50,753 bases of DNA from Pseudoneurospora amorphoporcata (taxonomy: Eukaryota > Ascomycota > Sordariomycetes > Sordariales > Sordariaceae), in NCBI GenBank assembly GCA_033297205.1, contig MU859290.1, forward strand, positions 1 through 50,753, given 5' to 3'. How positions within the stretch are numbered: position 1 is the stretch's first letter; each line of letters starts with the position of its first letter. The notes beneath the pieces are model-generated. The model ran no database searches. It had not been told where the DNA came from and saw only the letters and a program-made list of their open reading frames with translations. Below are positions 20,316-32,124 of the stretch, in pieces. Made by a program: the position numbers and the translations under genes.

Positions 20316-23209
20316 ATTGAGTGCATCGTCGCATTTATTAAGCTCAATGATGCGGACGGTAGCATCGTGGGGAGCCGTTAGGGTCTCACACAGATTATGT
20401 TGTTGATGAGGGCTGGAAGAGGCTGAAGATAACCCTGCATTAAATCTGGAAGTCGCCACGCCGTATGTCAGAAGCGTCGTGATAGCGACATCTACCAGAT
20501 GAACCACCACGACGATGATGTCGTCGTCTTCCGCTCCTGTCGGGTATATGTCGGACACGTCGGAGAGGTCTCCGTCATGTCTGTCTCAGTTGCCCGCTGA
20601 GAATTACCGCTAGGGAAAAACGGTCTCGACATCCATCCATCCAGGGACGAGATATCAGACCGGGGTTCAAGCTGTGGCCAACATGAAGACAAGGCGACCA
20701 AGATCACGATCTACTTTAACAGAATTTGCTCGAATTTGCCGTTGAATTCGTTATTTCAACCTTTTCGGTCGGCAAGAACAGGACGAACACGGACAGAGTG
20801 GATGCCCGCAATCCACGGCCCCAAAGGTGTCCTGGGGAGGTTCATGGTGTAGCCATTTACTTTCAGTCGCCAAGTACCGTAAACTCTAACCGTCTTGTGC
20901 CACAGATGTACCTGAGCTCCATCAAATCCTGTTTCACAGCTCCGATTTGTTTCAGCCCAATATGCAATGAACTGCAATCAACCCGTTCTCTTAGCGCCAA
21001 AAGCAAAAGGACATTAATGTGGAATGAGATGAGGAGAGCTCAACGGAAGCCGGGAGAGGACTAGTTCAGGTCCTGGAGATGAAGCTATCCGCAATGAATT
21101 ATTTTCAGGTTCGGGTTGGCTTGCACATTGGGGGCAGGATTGTTACACATTCACGTGTTCGGATCATAACATCGGCCTTGGAACTGTTGGCGAGCAAATA
21201 GGGTATCCTGCTGACTCGGTATTGTGTTTGGCGCATCCGTCAGACAGGAATATTGATTGTGTGTGTGTTTTTCATAGGCTGATGAGAGAGGGACATATCA
21301 TTGATGTTGATATGTTGATGATGCTCGCGCCGGCTAACTTTGTACAAAAAATAACGCCCATGTACATAAAGGCTAACAAAACCTCTTGCAAATTACACCA
21401 AAGTCTGCTAGCAACACTGTCTCCTCGGAAAATGCTCTCGTGTGCCTGCAGCACGACGTGGCCGGAGTCACATGGGCCTGGACCCGGAGTCGGCGGGGGA
21501 GATGGATGAGTGGATAAAGCCCATCGCTCGGCCATGCAAGCGCAGAGGACAGGCCCATAAAACGCGTGGGGCCAGCCGCTAACACGGCGTACCGGACTGG
21601 AACGGACTGGTACTGGTCCCGTAACTGCAATTTTGCACCAATACCAGCGACGGGTAAGAGCACTTCTGTTTGGGCCGCCAGCCAAGAAGCGTGTACAGGC
21701 AAACTCTCGAAGCAGCTCGTTGACCAGCTTGCTGCTGCATGACGTAGATCATCGACCCTGCCGACCATGACCACCCACTGCACTTGCCAGGGAAATAGAA
21801 GCCCCAATCGAGGGGACAAGGGACGACGGGGCTTACAGCGGCCATTACTTCATCATGAGAAGTTATAAGTGCCAATTTTGGGTCCATCCGGTAGCATCCT
21901 GGGCCATGTCGACATCAGCGTTACAGTAGGAAGCACGGCGACTATTCAAGAGTCATCTTGAATCAGGACCCGGAGGGGGTCACGGAGTGGGACACTGTAC
22001 ACGAAAGAAACATTAGGGCCCAGCCGACCAGGGCCTGGGCATGTACATGGACGAGAGAATGACATGGGCAAGCCCGATGCGTCCGGCGTGGTATATCTCG
22101 GATCCAAGTACCCTAGGTATACGTCTCACAAATATCCCTACTAATACACAGCCCTACAACAACACTACTCAACCCATATACACCGACATGCGGATGACTC
22201 GGCCCGTCCATCGTATTAATAAGCTGAGCAGAGAGAAAAAGGTGGACAAAACACGCAGCTGGGTGCCTTTTGCATCTTCAGATTAAACCCCTGGTATCCC
22301 TACCTTACCTACCTAGCCGAACCGACATTTCGCAACTCTTGGCGTCTCTATCCTGCAGCAGCCTTTTACACATCCGGACCTTGAATCTCCAATCTTAAAA
22401 AGGCCGACACGAAACGCACACAAGGACAAATTGGGAAGGAGCAGAAGAACTGGAGAAGGAGCCAATGTTCTATATAGCCGTCGAGCCCTGATCCTCCAAG
22501 CCCTAACCACAAACCACGAACCACCCGCCCACTACCACCATCGGGGACTTTCGACAAGAGTGATCACTGGGTTGTGGTTCTTACCCCGACATACTTAACA
22601 AACGGCTACACAACACGTACCCTCCACTACCCTTCATACATTTTAACACCCCGGCCGGCCGAACACCACTGACTGGCTGCGCCTGCTCGCCTTACGCAAG
22701 ACCATCAACGCACAGGAGGGTTCTTTCGGACTACCGTGACGGACCAATTCCCAGCGTCTGTATACCTGGAACTGACAAACGGCTGCTTCCCGCATTCTTC
22801 TCTGACCGGTCGAACTTTATTCACTTCTTGCGCTGGCTTGCGACGGATAGGCCACGAACGTTCCTCAATAAAGCAAGGAAGAAGCTTCATTTCTCTTGCC
22901 ACTGACGATTCAAGTCGATGTAAGTTTTGCAGTTTCCTCTACGTTTTGGCGCCCGACAACAACATGGATGGCCGTGAACTCGAATCTCGACGTTGTCGTC
23001 ATGGAAGCTCGAAATCGTCTTCCGAAACCCGCAGAAACAAGCTGCTGACAGCGATCCCCCAGATCACTACGAAACTACTACCAAGAAGCGGCTGATCAGC
23101 AATCGCTAAACGCCAACCAAGCAGCCAATCCAACCAATCAAGAAAGAGCAGCGCAGCTACCACTCGCTCTTCAATCACCAACACTTCACCTTTGTTCAAA
23201 CCAGCCAAA
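20316..23209. other. 2.9-kb spacer, no supported gene
   Basis: Open frames up to about 148 codons occur on the minus strand around 21272-21887 in three overlapping frames, none with recognisable domains or splice logic. The last ~600 bases are the likely promoter and leader of the small plus-strand gene at 23210. Confidence 0.45.
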
Positions 23210-23377
23210 ATGTGCGGCACCCAGATCTCGTACGCGTGCTCGACCACGCTCATCTCGCAATCAACAACATGCTCTTGCGCCAAGGTGGTGGCCTGCGGCA
23301 AGAGCACCCTCTATTGCGGCACTTGCAGCCATCCTCGATGCAAGGAGCTCCGAGGCGAGAGTCCGGTGACGGTATAG
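23210..23377 (+). CDS. Small cysteine-rich hypothetical protein (MCGTQ type)
   Basis: A 55-residue frame starts MCGTQISYACSTTL and holds eight cysteines: MC, AC, TC and SC, AC, YCGTC, RC. The opening (MC, two residues, Q, aromatic-x-C) recalls the small protein at 3623-3883 (MCTQ...TYLC), and the later CxxC supports a metal-binding mini-fold. There is no signal peptide. A start at 23192 would add six residues (MFKPAK) but lose the MC-at-start pattern. The sequence beyond the stop stays open in another frame to 23568, so a spliced longer form is possible. Function unknown. Confidence 0.4.
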   Translation: MCGTQISYACSTTLISQSTTCSCAKVVACGKSTLYCGTCSHPRCKELRGESPVTV

Positions 23378-25741
23378 GAGTGCCGGCCACCAGTCTCCAG
23401 TCCTCAGGGCCCGGCTCGTCGTCAACATCAAGCGGAACTCCTGGCCGGTCCCAGAAGCAATTCGCAAGAGGGCAAGCTACCTACTACAGACAAGCGCGAG
23501 GGCGACAAAGCGAGAATCAAGCAGGCAAGCGTGAAGGAGGAGGAGAATCAGAAGCCAGCCTAGCCTAACCAAAGAGGAGGAACATGGTGGCATAGACAAT
23601 CTGGAAGAAGTGTAGGATTCACAAGAAGCATTATTAGCAGTAGCACGAAAAATGCACTGCAAAAGGGGTCGTCGACGCCAGGATAAGAGGCACAAAGCCC
23701 ACCGGCTCAACAACAAGACCAACATCGGTGATGGATAGACATAAACTGGACGGACGGACACTGGCGGGCTGGGACGGACGGACGGGCTGGATGATACCTT
23801 TGGCGTATAGGGATACATTTGTTATGGGCATTTTGCAATTTGCAATGCCATCATTTCATTTTCTTCTCTTCGACCATGTACAGGATGGCATGATTCCTAT
23901 TCTTTTCTACTGCATCTGCATCTGCATCATCATCATACTTAGACGCGATGACTAGGCGGCATTCCCTAGAGGTAATGCTGCTAGCGCCGCTACTTTCATA
24001 ATCACATCACATCATGGTCAACATCAGCATCATTATCATTCTCATCATTCATTTCTGCGGCTTGCCGCTGCGGTCTGGTCTCTGGATCGGTCGGTTGGGA
24101 GAAACGGCCAGGCGGTTGGGAAGGCGGAACGGATAGGCGCATTATGCGAAAGCTGGGTGACTGGACCGGCTAGGCTAGTTTCGGCGGCGGTCAACGGGGA
24201 ATTGCACATTGGGATCAGGACAGGTTTCAGATGTCTTGAGGAAACATAGCATAGACGGGAAGGAGAAGGATGAACGGTCATGTTCGAACAAGCCCCATCA
24301 GGCGGCGAAAACCCCTTGCGGAATGGACAAAAGAGTAGAAGGACGGTGAAGGAGGGATATCAGAGATCTCTGTACGTATATCATAGCCCCATGGAAGGGG
24401 ATAATATAGCAAGTCCATCCGTCAACTCTTCAACTTGACACCTTTATAAATGCCTTCACCTGTTGTCAGCCATGTCTGGCCATGGAACAACTGCTCACGT
24501 AAAACCGCAGCTGGTAGCCCACATCCATGCCTTCCTGACACATCCCAAGAAAGTCCAAGATGCCGTCACCAATCTACGTGGATCGCCAACATGGATACCG
24601 CCTGCGCAGAACTCGGAACCTCAAACGAAGATCACAGGCCAAGCAACGCGACTTGCGGCAGGTCCCGTCGGTCTAATCGTGATTTGGAATCAATTTGCCC
24701 GGCAATGGAAGTTACCTCTAGTTGCAAGGATCAATCATGCAAAGCCAAAACCAAAACCACCAACCCTGGGGCCGCGGATCGTAAGTCGCAAGTTCGATTT
24801 AGTTCTGTTTGTCAAGACAACCAAGCAAAGACGGAAATAGAAACATAGAAAGAAGCATGGCGGTGCCGTTACAGAAGCTGGGACGTCGGACCGGGTTGGA
24901 AGGTGGAAGGTCTAGACCTTTCACCAGGCCTGGCTGCCCAAGAGATGCGGATCGGCATACCGACGTTGACGGGTAAGCCGCAATCTGCCATTATGAGATA
25001 AAAGTAGATGTACCGATACCGATAAGAGCTCGTTTGGGATGCGAGGTTGACGATCTTCTATTAACAGGGCTGGTGCATGGTGGCGACGGATGTGTGTGAC
25101 TGCGATGCCCGTTGTGGCTTGTTGAGTACCCTGGAGGGCGAGGCTTGATCCTATGACATGGTGAAGTTTACCTCGAGTTTCTTGCCTGCAAGTGGCCTTT
25201 ACGGTCTAACCAGTCTGAGAACGACTGCGGGCAGTGACGATGGTCTTCTTGCCGGCGGCATCTCTCCGCTGTCGCTGAACCCCAAGACTCCAAAGCTACC
25301 CCAACTCTTGGCATCACGTCACTTTGGGTACAGGGTGGTTGTTGCCTGGCGTTTTGTGGGTCAATCTGCTGAGCTGCCTGCCGTGCCGGAAGATCAATGG
25401 CAGGAGCGGACGACTTGTCCTGCGGTCTGTCTCGTGATTTCGCGTTGGACTGAGAGAATAGGGAAAGAACAGGGGCGGCTGTTGCCTGGTAAAGCGCGGG
25501 ATTTGTACGCGCTAGGAAGGAGGAATATCAAGTGATGTTTCCCGGAGCCGAGTTGCTGCTTCCTTCCCTTCTCCTTTGTCTTCAGTCTTCGTCTTTTGTC
25601 ATCCGTTAGCTTGATCTCACTTGTCTTTTCGTAAACAGTCTCGAGACGGTCACTGCCATCTCTCATCCCTCCTTCACCCGCCCTATTGTTTGTTTACTTT
25701 CGGACGTGCCTTCCACCTCAGGACTCCTTCAGTCCGTCACG
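23378..25741. other. 2.4-kb spacer upstream of PARP
   Basis: Contains open frames at 24472-24840 (MSGHGTTAHVKPQL...) and 25158-25535 on the plus strand. The first follows a TATAAAT sequence at about 24444, but neither has a recognisable domain and both are left uncalled. The last few hundred bases are the likely promoter and leader of PARP, rich in CT stretches. Confidence 0.4.
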
Positions 25742-27963
25742 ATGCCGCCCAAACGAGCAAAGAAAGAAGCCGCTCCAGCCGCGCCGCAGTGGCCGCTGGA
25801 AGGCTGTCACGTTGTCTTCAGCGGACCCTTTTCTGGCGGTCAAGATCAGCACAAGACAACAGTCCAGTCCCTCGGAGGGAACACCACCGTGACGGTTGTC
25901 GTGCAAGGCGTCACTCATGTCATCTACTCCGACAAGGTTACTAGCAAGATCAGCGACAAAGTCAGGCAGGCGCATGCAATGAACATTCCCGTTGTTAGCA
26001 TTGACTGGTTGCTGAAGACCAAAGAGAAGAACGCCCGCCAGCCGGAAGCTGACTACGCTCTGGACATGTCTTCCTTGGATGCCGCTGGTGATGCTTCTGT
26101 CGCTGACGCAGACACTGCCTCCCAGAAGGATGGGAACGACACCAAGGGTACCAAGCGAAAGAGATCGCCATCGCCGAGTTTCCAGGGCGCTACGAACCGG
26201 AACGCGGTAGTCCGCCATGGCACAAACGCCGAGGAGACTCCCAAGAAGTCCAAACTGGAAAGCTCCAAAGCCGTGGGCGAGGGCCAAGTCCTAAAGGACA
26301 AGACCATGCAGATCCCTGTGGACACGGGCGCACCCTATATTTATCAGGTCTATGTTGACTCTGATGGCGTTGTCTATGACGCATCTCTGAACATGACCAA
26401 TTCTACCGGCAACAACAACAAGTTCTACCGCCTCCAGGCAAGTCACCATCTCAACCTCTCTCCCTTCACATCCTCAGACTAACCGATCAAATAGCTCTTA
26501 ACGGAACAGGGCACGCGGTACTCGGTCTGGACCCGCTGGGGACGTGTCGGAGAGTTCGGCCAGAGCGCGCTCATTCCCTCTTCGTCTCTGGAAGATGCTG
26601 TGCGCACTTTCGAAAAGAAGTTCAAAGACAAGTCGGGACTGCTCTGGAGCAACCGAGGCGATGATCCCAAGCCCAAGAAGTATGCCTTTGTCGAGGTGAA
26701 TTATAAGGACGACTCCGATGACGAAGACGAGGCTGAAGGCGGCGCGGCCCCAAAAGAAGAGGACGACCGGGAGCCTCCTAAATGCACACTTGCCCCTCCG
26801 GTAGCCAAACTCATGGAGCTCATCTTCAACCAACAGTTGATGGACAATACCATGACGGCACTCAAGTACGATGCTAGGAAGCTCCCATTGGGAAAGCTCA
26901 GCAAGGCCACAATCACGCGCGGCTTCCAGGCGCTGAAGGATCTTTCGGAACTTTTCACAGACCCTTCCAAAGCTTCTGACTATGGTCTCCCGTACCGGGA
27001 AGCGGTCGAGCACCTTTCCAATACCTATTACTCGCTTATTCCTCACGTGTTCGGCCGTGACCGGCCACCTGTCATTGCGACCGACCAGCACTTGAAGCAA
27101 GAAATCGAGTTACTTGAAAACTTGAGCGACATGAAGGAAACCAGCAACATCATGAAGATTGACAAGTCCCAGTTCGATGTCCACCCCCTCGACAGGCAGT
27201 TCCAAGGTCTCGGTATGCAGGAGATGTCTCCTTTGGACCGCGCTTCGACCGAGTTCACCAACCTGCAAGAATACCTGATGGAGACACGGGGTCATACTCA
27301 CGGAGTTAACTACCAAGTCGAGGAGATCTTCCGTATCGAACGACAGGGCGAGTTTGACCGGTTTGAGCAGAGTGACTATGCCGACGGCAAGCTTAAGCTC
27401 AAGAAGAATCGCAAGCTTTTGTGGCACGGTTCCCGCTCCACGAATTTCGGTGGCATCCTTAGCCAGGGTCTCCGTATCGCGCCGCCGGAAGCCCCCGTCA
27501 ATGGTTACATGTTTGGAAAGGGTGTCTACTTGGCGGATATGTCCAGCAAGTCAGCGGGCTATTGCAATGCTTATGCATCCAACGGCACGGCCCTCCTCTT
27601 GCTCTGCGAAGCTGAGCTTGGTGACCCCATCCAGGAGTTGAACGATTCCGATTACAGTGCTGGCGAGCACGCCAAGCAGAAGGGAATGCTTTCTACGTGG
27701 GGTAAGGGCAGGTATGGCCCGTTAAAATGGAAGGATGCTGGTGTAGTGAACCCAGCACTGCAGGGTGTGATGATGGTAAGTTCTTATCCTGCTTGTCTTG
27801 ATACTCATAAAAAACGCATGGTTGCTAACGAGAGGTCCAGCCCGACACGTCGGTCAAACCCGGCGACACCAAGTACCCGGGCGCTGGTCTGTGGTACAAC
27901 GAATACATTGTGTATGATGTTGCCCAGATTCGTCTGAGGTATCTTTTCCGTGTCAAGATGTAG
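25742..27963 (+). CDS. npo: Poly(ADP-ribose) polymerase
   Basis: Joining 25742-26437, 26495-27775 and 27841-27963 gives 699 residues. The enzyme uses NAD+ to attach ADP-ribose chains to nuclear proteins at DNA breaks. Domains in order: BRCT (~16-110), a Lys/Ser-rich linker with a KRKRSPSP nuclear-signal-like stretch, WGR (~190-300, motif RWGRVGEFG with Trp247), PARP regulatory helical domain (~340-465) and the catalytic domain. The H-Y-E triad is intact: His543 in LLWHGSR, Tyr577 in KGVYLAD and Glu680 in YNEYIVYD, encoded in the last exon. Intron 1 begins GCAAGT rather than GT and ends AATAG, a GC-AG intron lying within WGR. The short last exon is required for catalysis. The architecture matches the single PARP of Neurospora (NPO). 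Confidence 0.96.
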
Positions 27964-28274
27964 TTTCGTCTGCTACCTTTGCTTGACTTTCAATTTGCCT
28001 TGTGGGATATTGTACGGAGCTTAGGAGTTCAGTGGAGGACAGGGAAAATTTTCTCCTTGCGATTATGCGATCTGTCATGGAATTCATGGGTCTTTGTTGT
28101 CATTTGCCGTCGTGATCAAGGAGTCATAGGCGTACGAGTTACTTATTGCAAGGCATTCTCTGTCAAAGAAAATGCATTCGTTAACTGCCATGCAGTATAT
28201 AGAACAATTAAAAACTCCCTTTTTCATCCCATGGTTGTCTTCTTTGTAGCAACAGCCAGCAGCGAAAGAACAAC

Positions 28275-28306
28275 ACCCGGCTGTTGAGCAACCCGGCTGT
28301 TGAGCA
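28275..28306. repeat. 16-bp tandem duplication
   Basis: ACCCGGCTGTTGAGCA occurs twice back to back, about 310 bases past the PARP stop codon. Recent slippage or local duplication. Confidence 0.7.
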
Positions 28307-28536
28307 ACAGCTTGCTAGCAGACCCAATGTCATGCGCACTCTAAAATCTCTGGTACCCCCAAAGCTCAGGCATTCAACTCGAAAACCGAGACAGAAACCT
28401 CAGGGGTAACTTGCAAACTACCCTAATCCTCTTTCAAGCCTTAATATTCAACCCAAGAGGTAGGTACATATACCAGTTCCCCCACGTAACATTTCAACAA
28501 GAAGAGAAAGGATGGGAAAATTGAAAAAAAAAAAAA

Positions 28537-28663
28537 GCGCGGTTAGTATAGTTAGTGGTTTAGTAAGGTATGTACTCTCGCTCCAAAGAAAGACGCGACT
28601 TGGGGGCCCCTTAGAAGTCGTTTGAGCGAGGAATCCGGGTTCGAATTTAATCCCGGACTACGC
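28537..28663 (+). pseudogene. tRNA-like structured element (tRNA relic or SINE-like)
   Basis: The ends can pair as an acceptor stem (GCGCGGT with ACTACGC, one mismatch and one wobble). An A-box-like TTAGTATAGTTAGTGG follows, as in Asp/Glu tRNAs. Near the 3' end is a B-box GGGTTCGAAT in a perfect 6-bp T-stem (TCCGGG 28634-28639, CCCGGA 28652-28657), but its loop is 12 rather than 7 bases. Between lie two perfect nested stems: CTCGCTC (28577-28583) with GAGCGAG (28624-28630), and CGACTT (28596-28601) with AAGTCG (28615-28620). At 127 bases it is too long for a plain tRNA. An A-run precedes it and T-runs follow. It could be an intron-containing tRNA with an expanded T-loop, but a relic or SINE head is more likely. 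Confidence 0.45.
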
Positions 28664-29371
28664 AATTTCTTTTTCTTTTCTTTCTCATTTCCTTCTTTTT
28701 TTAAAGTCACATCTTAGATACCTCCTTCCCTCACCAACACTGGAACGTGGCGTGGGTCGCACTTGCATCGAATATAAAGATACATCTTGTCTCTATCTCA
28801 ACCATTCCTCAGTTATTATGATACATAAGAGGTACTTACTTGAGGTTCGCAGCATAGGTTAAGGTAGTTACCTACTTGCATGGCTGCAACCACTATCCCT
28901 GTTATAGGTAGCTATACGAGTTGATAACGACTAAGATCAACAGTCGGAACGGCGGCGGTCACTGTTCACCCTCCCTGAGGAGCAGAGTGATGAGCAGAAT
29001 CTGTGACCAACCACCAGAGACAATTGAACGATGGCGGCTCTCCACACGTTGACTGTCTTTTGACGTAGTAACTTTTTACCGGAGTACAAATATTGGAATG
29101 TTTCCATGTACCAGTTGGAAGGATAAAGGGTGTCTTGAAAGGGGTATCTCATTAAGGTAGGTACTTTACACTCTCATCATCTCATGCTTTATCTCGACAA
29201 CAACCTAAGGGAGGCAACGCCGCAGCATCAACAACAACAACAATACAACAACACCGACCACAATCTACGGACATGCCATCCACCAACGCATCGACTCCCC
29301 TTCCACCCTTCCCCGGGAACTTGGTTGCGCCCATCCCCCCTTTCTCTCACCCATCAATCAACGAGCCCCCA
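28664..29371. other. Spacer between tRNA-like element and transcription factor gene
   Basis: Several AGGTAGGTAC-type short motifs occur here. A CAACAA-rich stretch lies near 29226-29252. No gene recognised; the rightmost part is 3' untranslated region of the transcription factor gene. Confidence 0.45.
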
Positions 29372-32124
29372 TCAACCATGATCCCCATGAAAACCCCCCT
29401 GCTGCCCATTATTCCCTTGCCCCTGTCCTTGCACAGTCCACTCACCCGCCGATAACCCTATAGGAAACGGCGACAGTCCCAACCCCCACGCTTCGGGAGC
29501 AAAGAACTCAGCCCCCGTCCCCGGACCGCTGCCAAAGCCAAAGTTCATCCCATTAACATTCAGTATCTCTTCAAAGGCGTTGGAGCCGGTTGTTATGGCG
29601 GAGGCTTGGGAGGGTGCTACGCCTGGCCCTAGGTTTCCTCCTATTGGTGCTGGACCTGGACCGGGGTTGGAGACGGGTGGGAGCATCTGCGGTGGTTGTG
29701 CTTGCTGCGTATGTGTATGTGGATGTGGTGTTGGTACGGGTGGTGCCATTGCTTGTTGTAGTAAATCCTGACGGGGGCCGAGTTCGTGAGGGTCGTTGAT
29801 CAAAGGGATGGGACCGGCCATGGCGACGAATGGAGGACCGGGGGAGAAGGGCGCGGGTCCGGGTGTTAAGAGGTCGTTGGGTCGAGGAGTCTGGGCCTGG
29901 CCCTGGCCCTGGCCTGCTTGGAGGTGGCTGATGGTGAGGCCTTCGGCTATGAGCTTTTCGATGTCGGTTTGCTGTTGCGTGTTAGCACAACATTCACAAC
30001 AATAACAAAGAGGGAAAGACTCACAATAGCCCTACTAGCAGGCCCCTTACACGTCAACCTCGCCACCCTCAAACAAACGCTGACCATCTCCCTCACACCC
30101 TCCGCCGACGGCGCCGGCGATTGTCCCCCACCATCGCGAGTTTGGAAAGAATGATACAACACCCTCCCACACTGCAACGCGCAACCCGGCAAATCCACAT
30201 CCGCCAACGGCACACTGCTTTCTCCCAAAGCCAGTACTTGCGCAAACATATCCGCCATAGCGCGAGCATGTTTATAACACTCGTGTCTTGCCCATTCTAG
30301 CAGCCCTTGCCTTTGCCCGTTCTGACTCTGCCATACTAGTCCTTGTCCCTGCTGAGCAGCGGGACTACTACCAACCGTGCTCCCAGTCAACTGCGCCAGA
30401 CTTTGCGGCGACAAGGCTTCCTTCAGTCCTGGTAAGAAGAGACGGTAAAGGTCCAAGTGGCATTGTCGCCACCAGACATGCGTCATGAAGAAGATGCCCA
30501 AGCGAGAGGAGTACGACCGTAGCCGGAGGTTGGACTCGCTCCACCTGAACGAAGGCGGTAGTCGCGCTTCGAAAGAGTCCAGCTCCGCTTTGAACTCGGC
30601 GCACCTGAGCGGTAACTGCATCAGTTCGTTCGGGTCCGGGTTGGGTCCGACAACGCGCAGCGAAAGCTGCAGGATGCGTGTCCTCAGCCAGTGCATCCTG
30701 ATATGCAAAGCCGTGAATCCCACAGCATCAGGCAGCTGGACCGGTTGTCCCGACGGACTGGGCGGTGGTTGGCGCAGCGGCTCGGTAACTTCTGGTAGAT
30801 CAAAGTCAAAATTCCGCTCGTTACATGGTAACTGAAGGCGGATTAGTCGTTCTGGATCAGGCCAGAGGGCGAGCTCGGTTTGGCCGTTGGCGAACCAGGC
30901 GTCGATCATGTAGATGGACCACATCAGTCTGCGGCGGGATTCCTGAGCTAGGAAGCACAGGGCTGGGTTTTCGACGTTTAGGCGAAGCACGTTGGCGAAG
31001 CGGGAAGTGAGAGCGTGGAGCATGAAGGCTGCCGAGAAGCGTTTGGAGAGGATGCGGTGCTTGACGACTATTACCAAGGCTTCGAGGCGTGTGATGCTTC
31101 GGTTTTCGAGCTCGGAGGTGCAGATGGAGGCGGCTTCGTCGATGCAGCGGTTGGAGAATAATTCTGGGTCTGGAACGAGGTCCGTTAGTAAGGCGGCGAT
31201 GCCGACGATGGCGAGAAGCAGGGCGCGGTCGAGCAGGCCGGCGTCGTAACGCTCCATTAGAGAGGCCCGGTGGAGGAAGGAGAACATGGGCACGTGGTGA
31301 ACATGCCGGAAGTAGTTGTCGAACGCGCGTTTGACGATAGGGTCGTCGGGTTGGGGTAGGTCGATGCTGCCGCGGCCGGATGCCGCTGGGTTGTTGCTAG
31401 AAATGGGAGCTGGACTGGCGGTGCTCCTACCGCCTGTGATGCTGCCGTTGTGGTTCATGTCGTCGTCCAAGTCACGGGGATCATCGAGGTGCATGCCGTT
31501 GCCCCCGTCGTCCAGAATCATTTCGCCGGCATCGCCGAGGGAGTTGTTGTTGTTGTTCATCCCTGGTAGAGCCAACCCTCGCTTGCCCTTCCTGAGAAGG
31601 CAAGCAATCCCCAGAGCCCGACATCGTTCGCAGCCTCGATATCCCCCGCTTCCGCTCCCTCCTGGTCCGGGTTTGTTGATGATACCCGAGCACTTGGCTT
31701 TCTTGACATGACAACTCTGACAAGCCTGTCGGGCTCGGATCCTCCTTAGACCTACTACCGGCGCCGTCGTTGTAGTACTGGTTGACACGCTCCGTTCCAT
31801 CTCTGTTGGTAGCAGCCTGTCGACAGAGAATGGTTCGTGGGAGGTAGCTCCAAGGCCGGCGTCGATGGTCGTGGTGACGATGGTGTTGGGGTCGTAAGAG
31901 CAGGTGAATCCTAGCCGCTCGCAGTTGGTGCACTTGTCTGGCCGGCCGTCACATTTGACCTTGCGGGCGCGACAGGTGATGCAGGTGCGTTTCTCGGGGC
32001 GAGAGCCAGATCTGCCCACCACCCCTTCCGTTCCATGCCCGTGGCCGGATCCGGGTGTGGGTGGTGAGCTCATGTTCATTCTGAGCGCGGAGGGTTGGCA
32101 GGGCGCGCGAGGGCTGATTGTCAA
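29372..32124 (-). CDS. Fungal transcription factor with two Zn2Cys6 clusters
   Basis: Joining 32124-30025 and 29971-29372 gives 899 residues; the 53-bp intron has GCTAAC ahead of its acceptor. The first zinc cluster is canonical: C48-X2-C51-X6-C58-X6-C65-X2-C68-X6-C75. The second, at C135-X2-C138-X6-C145-X19-C165-X2-C168-X6-C175, has a Gly/Pro-rich loop of 19 between its halves, longer than usual. The middle (~250-600) is the fungal-specific transcription factor homology domain, including RRLMWSIYMIDAWFANG. The C-terminus after the intron is Pro/Gln/Gly-rich and could be an activation region. It acts in the nucleus as a sequence-specific regulator; target unknown. An alternative start is Met16 or Met18. 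It is convergent with PARP. Two binuclear clusters in one protein are uncommon. Confidence 0.92.

Noticed and set aside
24472..25535. Two plus-strand open frames (24472-24840 and 25158-25535) upstream of PARP
   Set aside because: Protein-like in parts, and the first follows a TATAAAT, but there is no homology that I recognise and no supporting splice pattern.
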